A DNA stretch of 64,000 bases. Source: Thermus thermophilus. Its GTDB lineage: Bacteria > Deinococcota > Deinococci > Deinococcales > Thermaceae. Under the pieces are notes generated by a model, which searched no databases, had not been told where the DNA came from, and was given only the letters and a program-made list of their open reading frames with translations. Made by a program: the position numbers and the translations under genes. Shown piece by piece: positions 43,003-50,486 of this stretch (within the stretch, counting starts at the first letter, position 1; every line of letters starts with the position of its first letter). Location of the stretch: NCBI RefSeq assembly GCF_019974155.1, contig NZ_AP025158.1, positions 310,001-374,000 of the forward strand. The letters are read 5' to 3'.

Positions 43003-44187
43003 GTTGCAAGAGCTTGAGCCCCGTAAGGGGATTGCGACTCCTTGCCCTCGTAGGTCTCCGTCTGGAGCCTCCCTTGTTGCAAGAGCTTGAGCCCCGTAAG
43101 GGGATTGCGACTAGGCCCCACCCTAGGGGGTGCCCTAGGCACCCCTTCAGGTAGTTGCAAGAGCTTGAGCCCCGTAAGGGGATTGCGACTGAAAGCACAG
43201 TTGTAGTTGGCTTGCCCGTTCTCCTGGAGTTGCAAGAGCTTGAGCCCCGTAAGGGGATTGCGACTGGAGGGGCCTGGCCCGGAACAGGAGCTCTTCGAGC
43301 TCTTGCCGGGTTGCAAGAGCTTGAGCCCCGTAAGGGGATTGCGACGGGACGTAGTACGTGGAGACGGCTCCCTCTTCCTCCGTTGCAAGAGCTTGAGCCC
43401 CGTAAGGGGATTGCGACGCTGACCGCAATAACGCACATCGCTCACCCCCTAATCCAGTAGAGTTGCAAGAGCTTGAGCCCCGTAAGGGGATTGCGACGGG
43501 CCCCGTAATCTGTATCGTCAGGCACCCCGAAGTGCACATGTTGCAAGAGCTTGAGCCCCGTAAGGGGATTGCGACTTATCCCGCACGACCCCCTGATGCA
43601 CCCAGAACTTCCGCTTTGTTGCAAGAGCTTGAGCCCCGTAAGGGGATTGCGACCTCGGCGAGGTGACCGGAGAAGCTAAGGAGCAAGTCCTTGAGTTGCA
43701 AGAGCTTGAGCCCCGTAAGGGGATTGCGACCCGGTCATAGACCCGGGTGGGGACGGTGGCAATGACAACCGGTTGCAAGAGCTTGAGCCCCGTAAGGGGA
43801 TTGCGACTCCTTGGCGTGGCGGTAGGAGGCGGGGAGGGGGAAGAACCTGGTTGCAAGAGCTTGAGCCCCGTAAGGGGATTGCGACCGCCCTATGCCTCTA
43901 CTCCTCCTCCGCCTCTTCCTCCTCAGTTGCAAGAGCTTGAGCCCCGTAAGGGGATTGCGACTCGGTGATGAGGACGCTTCCTTCGCGACTCCTGAACTTA
44001 GCCAGTTGCAAGAGCTTGAGCCCCGTAAGGGGATTGCGACACGGGTTTGACAGCCTTGATGATCTTAGCTTTCATCTGTTGCAAGAGCTTGAGCCCCGTA
44101 AGGGGATTGCGACTCGCCGTACTCCCGGGTGACGAAGACGCGGTACTCCTGGTTGCAAGAGCTTGAGCCCCGTAAGGGGATCGCGAC
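43003..44187 (+). CRISPR. Orphan CRISPR array, 16 repeats and 15 spacers
   Basis: Sixteen 36-bp repeats beginning GTTGCAAGAGCTTGAG, with the stem CCCC-GTAA-GGGG and the 3' end ATTGCGAC (the likely 8-nt crRNA handle). Repeat starts: 43003, 43076, 43154, 43229, 43310, 43382, 43462, 43540, 43618, 43695, 43772, 43850, 43926, 44005, 44078, 44152. Spacers are 36-45 bp. The last repeat alone has a change (GGGGATCGCGAC, C at 44182), so the leader is on the left and transcription is plus-strand. The repeat closely resembles the Thermus repeats processed by Cas6 enzymes for type III systems. No intact cas gene lies in the window. Confidence 0.97.
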
Positions 44188-44198
44188 GCACGTAAGCG

Positions 44199-44288
44199 CC
44201 CCCTGCCCCTCGCTTCCCCGGAGGGTCCGACGGGGCCTACGCCCTCTACGGCCGCTTCCACCCTTATATGGACCTCCAGGTGGAGTGA
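44199..44288 (+). other. Possible 3' remnant of an unknown gene after the array
   Basis: A frame entering from the array flank reads GSDGAYALYGRFHPYMDLQVE and stops at TGA 44286-44288. It has Thermus-like codon bias and a natural protein-like end but no start. It may be the tail of a gene truncated by array-associated rearrangement. I do not recognise the family. Confidence 0.3.
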
Positions 44289-44296
44289 GCTTCCTT

Positions 44297-44302
44297 TATA
44301 GT
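44297..44302 (+). promoter_or_regulatory. -10 hexamer of pepF
   Basis: TATAGT, 8 nt before the GTG start at 44311, giving a leaderless or nearly leaderless message. Confidence 0.55.
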
Positions 44303-44310
44303 GGTTCCCC

Positions 44311-46023
44311 GTGGAGTGGAACCTTGACGACCTTTACGCGGGTCCTGCCGACCCGCGGATTGAGGAGGACCTGAAGGCCGCCCTCGCCCTGGCCCAAGGC
44401 CTTGACCCCCAGGGCCTCCTGGACCCGAAAGAGGCCCAGGACCTCTTGGGGCGGTACGAGAAGGCCCTGGAGCTCGCCTATAGGCCCCTGAACTACGCCA
44501 GCCTCTACTTCGCCACCCGCACCCAGGACCCCGAGGCCAAGGCCCTCCTGGACAGGGTGCGAAACCGGTACACCGAGGTCAAAAACCGCCTCGTGCCCCT
44601 GGAGGTGGCCCTGAGGAAGCTTCCCGAGGAGGCCTTCCAAAGGCTTTTGGACCACCCGGGGCTAGCCGACCTCCGCCACTTCCTCAAAAGGCAGAGGGCC
44701 TACGCCCCCCACACCCTCTCCGAGCGGGAAGAGGAGCTTCTAAACCTCAAGGGCCTGGTGGGAAGGAGCGCCTGGAGCCAGTTCTACACGGAGTACACGG
44801 GCCGCTTCCGCTTCCGGGTGCAGGGCAAGGAACTCACGGAGATGGAGGTCCGGGCCCTCCGCCGCGACCCAAGCCCCGAGGTGCGCCGCGAGGCCCACCG
44901 GGCGCTTTACGGGAAGCTCCTCGCCGAGGCCCCCACGCTGGGCGCCGTCTTCAACGCGGTTTACCTGGACTACCTCCAGGACCTCCGCCTCAGGGGCTAC
45001 CGCCACCCCTTGGAGCCCGTGGCCCTCCGGGACGAGGTGGAGGTGAAGGACATTGAGGCCCTGCTGGAGGCCACGGAGGCCCACTACCCCCTGGTGGAGC
45101 GCTACTACCGCTGGAAGGCCAGGAGGCTCGGCCGGGAGAAGACCCCAAGCGAAGACCTCCTCGCTCCCCTGGGGGAGAAGCCCAAGGTGCCCTTCGCGGA
45201 GGCGAAGGCCCTGGTGCTGGAGGCCTTCCGCCGCTTCTCCCCGGAGCTTGAGGCCATCGCCCGGGAGTTCTTTGAGAAGCGCTGGATAGACGCCTACCCG
45301 AGGCCCGGCAAACGGGGCGGGGCCTTCTGCTCTGGGGGGCTTCCCTCCACCCACCCCTACATCCTCCTCAACCACACGGACGACCTGGACAGCGCCCACA
45401 CCCTCGCCCACGAGCTCGGGCACGGGGTGCACTTCTACCTCGCCCGCAAGCAGCGCCTCCTCAACTTCGGGGCCTCCACCCCCCTCGCCGAGACCGCCAG
45501 CGTCTTCGCCGAGATCCTCCTGGACGACCTCCTCCTGGAGAGGCTTTCCGGGGAGGAAAAGGCCCTCCTCCTGGCGGAGAGGGTGGAGGACGCTATAGGC
45601 ACCCTCTTCCGCCAGGTGATGTACACCTTCTTTGAGCAAAGAAGCCTCGAGGCCCGCAAGGAGGCCGCCCTCTCCCCCGAGGCCTTCCACGCCCTCTGGG
45701 ACGAGGAGCAGAGGAGGCTTTACGGGGAGGCCGTGGCCTGGACGGAGCTTGACCGCGCCGCCTGGGCGGGCATCCCCCACTTCGTCCACTACCGCTTCTA
45801 CACCTACAGCTACGCCCTGGGCTACCTGGTGGTCCTCGCCCTCTACGGCAGGTACCGGGAGGAGGGGGAGGCCTTCGTGCCCAAGTACCTCCGGGTCCTC
45901 GAGGCCGGGGAGAGCCGAAGCCCCAAAGAGATCCTCGCCGAGGCCGGGGTGGAGCTCGGCTCCGAGGCCTTCTTCCGCTACGGCTTCGGCGTCCTGGAGT
46001 CTTGGCTTGAGGCCCTCCCTTAG
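44311..46023 (+). CDS. Oligoendopeptidase F-type metallopeptidase (M3 family)
   Basis: A 570-residue cytosolic zinc peptidase. The HExxH motif is in TLAHELGHGVHFYLA, with the third ligand Glu about 27 residues later in LAETASVFAE. The N-terminal helical half and the GGAFCSGGLPSTHPYILLNH segment match the M3B (PepF) branch. It degrades short peptides. GTG 44311 (MEWNLDDLY) agrees with the PepF N-terminus, which typically begins with a WDL-D-LY motif. It is the first intact gene after the CRISPR array. Confidence 0.9.
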   Translation: MEWNLDDLYAGPADPRIEEDLKAALALAQGLDPQGLLDPKEAQDLLGRYEKALELAYRPLNYASLYFATRTQDPEAKALLDRVRNRYTEVKNRLVPLEVALRKLPEEAFQRLLDHPGLADLRHFLKRQRAYAPHTLSEREEELLNLKGLVGRSAWSQFYTEYTGRFRFRVQGKELTEMEVRALRRDPSPEVRREAHRALYGKLLAEAPTLGAVFNAVYLDYLQDLRLRGYRHPLEPVALRDEVEVKDIEALLEATEAHYPLVERYYRWKARRLGREKTPSEDLLAPLGEKPKVPFAEAKALVLEAFRRFSPELEAIAREFFEKRWIDAYPRPGKRGGAFCSGGLPSTHPYILLNHTDDLDSAHTLAHELGHGVHFYLARKQRLLNFGASTPLAETASVFAEILLDDLLLERLSGEEKALLLAERVEDAIGTLFRQVMYTFFEQRSLEARKEAALSPEAFHALWDEEQRRLYGEAVAWTELDRAAWAGIPHFVHYRFYTYSYALGYLVVLALYGRYREEGEAFVPKYLRVLEAGESRSPKEILAEAGVELGSEAFFRYGFGVLESWLEALP

Positions 46024-46037
46024 GCGAGAATAGGGGG

Positions 46038-47108
46038 ATGGACCTCGTTTACCGCCCCGAGCGCTACCCCTTTCTCACGGAAGACCTCCCCGGGGTAGGG
46101 GGGGAGATCCGGGTGGAGCCCCAGGACTTCCAGGTGGAGGAGGTCCCCGCCTACCTCCCCAAGGGGGAAGGGGAGCACCTCTACCTCCTCCTGGAGAAGG
46201 AGGGCCGCACCACCCGGGAGGTCCTGGAGTTCCTGCGGGACGAGGTGGGGGTGCCCGAGAAGGAGATCGGGGTGGCGGGCCTCAAGGACAAGCGCGCCCA
46301 AACCCGCCAGTGGTTCTCCATCCCGAGGAAGTACGAGGACGCCCTCTGCCTTCTGGAGAACCTCCAGGGCGTGAGGCTCCTTGCCGCCGACCTCCACACC
46401 AACAAGCTCAGGACGGGGCACCTCAAGGGCAACCGCTTCCGCGTCCTCATCCGCCGCCCCAAAGGGGGGGTGGCGGAGGCGGAGGCGGTCCTTAGGCGCC
46501 TCGCGGAGAAGGGCGTCCCCAACTACTACGGCCCCCAGCGCTTTGGCCTTGGGGGGCTCAACCCGGTTAGGGGCTACAAGCTGGTGAAGGAAGGAAGGGG
46601 CCGGGGAAGCCCCTGGCTCAAGCGCTTCCTCATCGGAAGCCTCCAAAGCCTCCTCTTCAACGACTGGGTGGCCCTGAGGATGGCCCTGGGCCTCTACGAC
46701 CGGGTGGTCCCCGGGGACTGGGCCAAGAAGCACGCCACGGGAGGGGAGTTCCTGGTGGAAGACCCAAGGGAGGCCGAGCGCGCCCTAAGGCTTGAGATCA
46801 GCGCCACCGGGCCCCTCTTCGGCAAGAAGTACCCCGAGGCCCAAGGGGAGGCGAGGGCCATAGAGGACGAGGTCCTCGCCCGCTACGGCCTCAAGCGGGA
46901 GGAGTTCAGGGCGAGGCGGGGCGCCCGAAGGCCCATCCGGGTCCCCCTCGCGGAGTGGAAGGTGGAGGAGGGCCCGGAGGGGCTTTGGCTTTCCTTCTTC
47001 CTGCCCAAGGGGAGCTACGCCACGAGCCTCCTCCGGGAGGTGATGAAGGTAGAGGCCCTAGACCACCTGGAAACCGAACCGGCCTCCGAGGACGCCGAGG
47101 GCCTTTAA
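46038..47108 (+). CDS. truD: tRNA pseudouridine(13) synthase
   Basis: A 356-residue TruD-family synthase modifying U13 in tRNA. The catalytic Asp84 is in VAGLKDKRAQTRQW; the NRFRVLIRR and NYYGPQRFG motifs and the inserted TRUD domain (about 145-300) are present. It starts at ATG 46038, 14 nt after pepF. Its 3' end overlaps the convergent Cys-cluster gene by 51 nt. Confidence 0.93.
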   Translation: MDLVYRPERYPFLTEDLPGVGGEIRVEPQDFQVEEVPAYLPKGEGEHLYLLLEKEGRTTREVLEFLRDEVGVPEKEIGVAGLKDKRAQTRQWFSIPRKYEDALCLLENLQGVRLLAADLHTNKLRTGHLKGNRFRVLIRRPKGGVAEAEAVLRRLAEKGVPNYYGPQRFGLGGLNPVRGYKLVKEGRGRGSPWLKRFLIGSLQSLLFNDWVALRMALGLYDRVVPGDWAKKHATGGEFLVEDPREAERALRLEISATGPLFGKKYPEAQGEARAIEDEVLARYGLKREEFRARRGARRPIRVPLAEWKVEEGPEGLWLSFFLPKGSYATSLLREVMKVEALDHLETEPASEDAEGL

Positions 47109-47687
47109 CCGGGCCTCCACCCCTTCCCGGTCCTCGGGGAGGCCGGTGAGGAGGAGGTAGAGGAGGCCGGAAAGCTCCCCGAGCACCAGAAAACCCGTCC
47201 GGGCCCGCTCCTCCTCCCAAAGCTCCTCCATCCGCCTGCGGGCCATGCGGTGGGGCACCCGGAGGAAGTGCCCGGGTCCGTGGTGGGGCTTGGGGGCGGG
47301 GTGGGGGTTTTCGGGGTCGCAGTAGGCGGGGTCCTCGTCGGTCAGAACCCCCCGGCAGGCCAGGGGGCGGTGGGCGTAGACCCCGCAGAGCCCCTCCTCC
47401 AGGAGGGGGCAGGGGCTTCTGCTTAGGAAGAAGCGGCGGGGGAAGCCGGGGTCGTCCTTCCCGCGGGCGAGGAGGGCGAGGCGCCTCGGGCCTTCCTCCA
47501 GGACGCGGGCCTTCTGCGCCTCGGTGAGGTGGGGGAGGAGGGCTTGGGCCTCGAGGCGGCTCGCCGTCACCCAGCCGTAGCAGCAGGCGAAGCACCCCGG
47601 GCCACAGGAGGGACGGATCCCTTTTCGGGCGAGGTAGTCGGCGATCCCCTCGTCCAGCGCCCGGAAGGCCCGCTCCACCGCCTCCAC
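47058..47687 (-). CDS. YkgJ-family cysteine-cluster protein
   Basis: A 209-residue protein of the UPF0153/YkgJ zinc- or iron-chelating family. SCGPGCFACCYGW contributes four cysteines, and CPLLEEGLCGVYAHRPLACRG three more, in the order typical of the family (CxxxCxxCC ... CxxxxxxCxxYxxRPxxCR). Function unknown; a metal-binding or modification enzyme is likely. GTG 47687 lies 7 nt from the minus-strand TATTCT. It shares its -10 region with the divergent DinB gene. Confidence 0.85.
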   Translation of the reverse strand: MEAVERAFRALDEGIADYLARKGIRPSCGPGCFACCYGWVTASRLEAQALLPHLTEAQKARVLEEGPRRLALLARGKDDPGFPRRFFLSRSPCPLLEEGLCGVYAHRPLACRGVLTDEDPAYCDPENPHPAPKPHHGPGHFLRVPHRMARRRMEELWEEERARTGFLVLGELSGLLYLLLTGLPEDREGVEARLKALGVLGGRFGFQVV

Positions 47688-47693
47688 GCCCCG

Positions 47694-47700
47694 TAGAATA
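47694..47700. promoter_or_regulatory. Divergent -10 hexamers sharing 5 bp (YkgJ-type / DinB)
   Basis: TAGAATA contains plus-strand TAGAAT (47694-47699), 6 nt from the DinB ATG, and minus-strand TATTCT (47695-47700), 7 nt from the GTG of the Cys-cluster gene. The coding sequences start only 18 bp apart. Confidence 0.65.
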
Positions 47701-47705
47701 AGGCT

Positions 47706-48194
47706 ATGCCCGCGCCCTTTCTAGAACCCCTGGAACCCGGGGTTTCCCCGGCGGTGTCCGCCTGGATCAAGGGCCTGAAGGAGGTGGCCCTGCACCTGGA
47801 CGGGTGGGCCTTTGACCTCCCCGAGGAGCCCTTCTGGCGGCGGCCCAAGGAGGGGGCGAACCCCATCGGCGGCCTGGTGCGCCACATCACGGGAAGCTCC
47901 TTGCGCCTCGCCCACTACGCCCTGGGCGTGGAACTTCCCGAGTGGGCGAGGAAGGGGAGGGAGTGGGAGCTTTTGGGGGAGCCCGAGCCCAAGGAGGCGG
48001 TGGAGGCCCGCTTCCGGGAGGCCTGGGCAGTCCTCCTCGCCGCCTTCCGCCGGGTGGAAGAGGCGGCCTTGGCGGAGGTGGTGCGCGTGGGGCACCTGGG
48101 CGCCGAGGCGCCCCGGGCCCACGTCCTCCACCACCTGGTGGAGCACGCCCAGCACCACGCCGGCCAGGTGATCTACGCCCGGAAGCTCCTTTAG
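47706..48194 (+). CDS. DinB-family four-helix metal protein
   Basis: A 162-residue DinB/YfiT-fold protein. The metal-ligand histidines fit NPIGGLVRHITGSSLRLAHY (first) and HVLHHLVEHAQHHAGQVIYARKLL (second and third). The superfamily includes thiol-dependent transferases (bacillithiol- or mycothiol-dependent), which fits an organism with bshC. The specific substrate is unknown; it is not the DinB DNA polymerase. Leaderless ATG. Confidence 0.83.
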   Translation: MPAPFLEPLEPGVSPAVSAWIKGLKEVALHLDGWAFDLPEEPFWRRPKEGANPIGGLVRHITGSSLRLAHYALGVELPEWARKGREWELLGEPEPKEAVEARFREAWAVLLAAFRRVEEAALAEVVRVGHLGAEAPRAHVLHHLVEHAQHHAGQVIYARKLL

Positions 48195-48210
48195 CGCGTA
48201 AGATGAGGCC

Positions 48211-48606
48211 ATGGTACGCGTGGGCATGCGCGCCGCGCCCCGGGTGAGCCTCGAGGCCCTGAAGGCGGCCCTGGGCGGCCTGAAGCTTTCCGAGGCCAAG
48301 GTTTACCTCATCACCGACTGGCAGGACAAAAGGGACCAGGCCCGTTACGCCCTCCTCCTCCACACGGGCAAGAAGGACCTCCTCGTCCCCGACGCCTTCG
48401 GCCCCGCCTTTCCCGGGGGAGAGGAGGCCCTCTCCGAGCTCGTGGGGCTCCTCCTCGCCCAGGGGGCGAGGAAGTTCTACGAGGCCGTGGTCTCCCCCGG
48501 GGAGATGACGGCCCTCTTGGACCTGCCCCCGGAGGAGCTCCTCAAGCGGGTCATGGCCATCGCCAACCCCACGGACCCCGGGATCTACCTCAAGCGGGCG
48601 GCTTAG
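48211..48606 (+). CDS. Conserved Thermus protein of unknown function
   Basis: 131 residues, leaderless (TAAGAT 48199-48204, then 6 nt to ATG 48211). It begins MVRVGMRAAPRVSLEALKAAL, contains KVYLITDWQDKRDQARYALLLHTGKKDLLVPDAFGP and ends GIYLKRAA. It is probably a compact alpha/beta domain with neither signal peptide nor transmembrane segment. It is followed by a strong terminator. I do not recognise a family. Confidence 0.7.
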   Translation: MVRVGMRAAPRVSLEALKAALGGLKLSEAKVYLITDWQDKRDQARYALLLHTGKKDLLVPDAFGPAFPGGEEALSELVGLLLAQGARKFYEAVVSPGEMTALLDLPPEELLKRVMAIANPTDPGIYLKRAA

Positions 48607-48620
48607 GAAGTTTCTTCACA

Positions 48621-48652
48621 AAAGGGGGCCTAGGCCCCCCTTTAAGGTTTTT
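48621..48652 (+). terminator. Intrinsic terminator
   Basis: AAAGGGGGCC and GGCCCCCCTTT form a near-perfect stem (48621-48643) 15 nt after the stop codon, followed by AAGGTTTTT. Confidence 0.85.
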
Positions 48653-48667
48653 GAGGGGGGTGAGCCG

Positions 48668-49624
48668 ATGCGCGCGGTGGTGCTCAAGGGCTTCGGCGGG
48701 TTGGAGATGCTGGAGGAGCGGGACCTCCCGGTGCCCGAGCCCGGGCCCGGGGAGGTCTTGGTGAGGAACCTGGCCGTGGCCGTGAACCCCGTGGACGCCA
48801 AGATCCGAGCGGCGGGGCGCTGGGCGGGGGTGGAGCCCCCCTTCGTCTTGGGCTACGACGCCGCCGGCGTCGTGGCCAAGGTGGGCCCCGGGGTGAAGGA
48901 CCTTAAGGAGGGGGACGAGGTCTACTACACCCCCGAGATCTTTGGAAACCCCCACGGCACCTACGCCGAGTACACCCCCGTGCCCGCGGGGATCGTGGCC
49001 AAGAAGCCCAAGAACCTCTCCTTCGCCGAGGCCGCCGCCATTCCCTTGGCGGGGGGTACCGCCTGGGAGGCGGTGGTGCGCCGCCTGGCCGTGCGCCCGG
49101 GGGAGACGGTGCTGGTGATGGGCGGGGCGGGGGGCGTGGGCTCCTTCGCCGTCCAGTTCGCCAAGGCGGCGGGGGCCTACGTGATCGCCACGGCGGGCGC
49201 GGAAAACCTCCCGGTGCTCAAGGAGCTCGGGGCCGACCTCGCCCTGGACTACCGGGGCCCCTGGCCGGAGGAGGTCCTCAAGGCCACGGAGGGCCAGGGG
49301 GTGGACGCCGCCCTGGAAACCGCCGGGGAGAACCTGGTGGAGCGGGTCATCCCCGTGGTGCGCCCCTTCGGCCGCATCGCCACCATCCTCCCCCCGCAGG
49401 GGAACCTTTCCGGGCTTTACACCAAGAACCAGACCCTCTACGGCGTCTTCCTCACGCGGGAGAGGAAGCGCCTTCTGGAGATGCGCCCCCTCTTTGAGCG
49501 GGGCCTGGCGAGGCCCCTCATCGCCGAGGTCCTCCCCTTCAGCCTGGAGAACCTGAGGAAGGCCCACGCCCGCATGGACTCCGGGCACGGGCGGGGGAAG
49601 ATCGTCCTCACCTTTCAGGCGTAA
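48668..49624 (+). CDS. Zinc-free MDR oxidoreductase (quinone reductase-like)
   Basis: A 318-residue medium-chain dehydrogenase/reductase. The GroES-like half has VNPVDAKIRAAGRW and LGYDAAGVVAKVGPGVKDLKEGDEVYY; the NAD(P)-binding half has MGGAGGVGSFAVQFAKAAGA. The cysteine and histidine ligands of zinc alcohol dehydrogenases are absent, which places it with quinone oxidoreductases (QOR). GGGGGGTGAG lies ahead of ATG 48668. It overlaps the convergent HMG-CoA lyase gene by 10 nt. Confidence 0.9.
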   Translation: MRAVVLKGFGGLEMLEERDLPVPEPGPGEVLVRNLAVAVNPVDAKIRAAGRWAGVEPPFVLGYDAAGVVAKVGPGVKDLKEGDEVYYTPEIFGNPHGTYAEYTPVPAGIVAKKPKNLSFAEAAAIPLAGGTAWEAVVRRLAVRPGETVLVMGGAGGVGSFAVQFAKAAGAYVIATAGAENLPVLKELGADLALDYRGPWPEEVLKATEGQGVDAALETAGENLVERVIPVVRPFGRIATILPPQGNLSGLYTKNQTLYGVFLTRERKRLLEMRPLFERGLARPLIAEVLPFSLENLRKAHARMDSGHGRGKIVLTFQA

Positions 49625-50475
49625 AGGCCCTTAAGCCGCGCCGCCTCCTCCGCGAGAAGGGGGAGGCGGCTTGGGTCTACTCCCGTGGCGAGGCCCCGCT
49701 TCTCCAGATGGGGGAGGACGACCTCCGTGGGGAGGTTGCCCACGAGCTCGTCCCCGGCGAAGGGGCACCCCCCCACCCCCGCCAGGGCCCCCTCGAGCCA
49801 GGTGACCCCCGCCGCAAGGACCGCCTCCACCTTGGCCAAGGCCCCCTCGGGCCGGGCGTGGAGGTGGGCCCCGAGGCCTTCCGGGCCAAAGCGGGCCACG
49901 GCGGCCTTCAAGACCTCATGAATCCGCTCCGGTTCCGCCACCCCGTAGGTGTCGGCGAGGGCGATCTCCCGCACGCCCATTTCCTTAAGCCGGGCGAGGG
50001 CCTGGAGGACGGCCTCCACGCTCCAGGGGTCCCCGTAGGGGTTGCCGAAGGCCATGGAGAGGTAGACCACGAGGCCAAGCCGCCCCCGCGTCCTCTCCAC
50101 CATGGCCGCCACCAGGGGCCAGGAGGCCTCTATGGAGCGGTTGGTGTTCCTCCGCTGGAAGGTCTCGGAGAGGGAGAAGGGGTAGCCCACGTGGGTGAGG
50201 TTGGGGGTGGCGAGGGCCCTTTCCAAGCCCTTCTCGTTGGCCACGATGGCGAGGTAGGTGCGCCCGTTGGGCGGGGGGAGGGCCTTGAGCACCTCCTCGG
50301 CGTCCTGCATCTGGGGCACCCACTTGGGGGAAACAAAGCTCGTGAGGTCCAGGTGGGTGAACCCGGCCTCCAGGAGCTTGTTGAGGAAGGCCACCTTCTC
50401 CTCCGTGGGGATGAAGCGGGAAAACCCCTGCCAGGCGTCCCTGGGGCACTCCACCCACCGCACCCTCGCCTTCAC
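49615..50475 (-). CDS. Hydroxymethylglutaryl-CoA lyase
   Basis: A 286-residue TIM-barrel lyase of the HMGL family. Metal and catalytic elements: VECPRDAWQGF at the N-terminus (Arg-Asp pair), the HLHARPEGAL histidines and the C-terminal catalytic Cys loop GVGGCPFAGDELVGNLPTE. It cleaves HMG-CoA to acetoacetate and acetyl-CoA, the last step of leucine degradation; the carboxyltransferase at 23-25 kb may act earlier in the same route. GTG 50475 has AGGAGG upstream and lies 11 nt after recN. Confidence 0.9.
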   Translation of the reverse strand: MKARVRWVECPRDAWQGFSRFIPTEEKVAFLNKLLEAGFTHLDLTSFVSPKWVPQMQDAEEVLKALPPPNGRTYLAIVANEKGLERALATPNLTHVGYPFSLSETFQRRNTNRSIEASWPLVAAMVERTRGRLGLVVYLSMAFGNPYGDPWSVEAVLQALARLKEMGVREIALADTYGVAEPERIHEVLKAAVARFGPEGLGAHLHARPEGALAKVEAVLAAGVTWLEGALAGVGGCPFAGDELVGNLPTEVVLPHLEKRGLATGVDPSRLPLLAEEAARLKGLYA

Positions 50476-50486
50476 GCTTCCACCTC

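Noticed and set aside
42780-43539. Open frames across the repeats giving repeated RNPLTGLKLLQ- or SQSPYGAQALAT-type peptides
   Set aside because: They are translations of the CRISPR repeat itself.
43003-44187. Self-targeting spacers within this window
   Set aside because: Reading the 15 spacers against the window I saw no convincing match; a real search of the whole genome is still needed.
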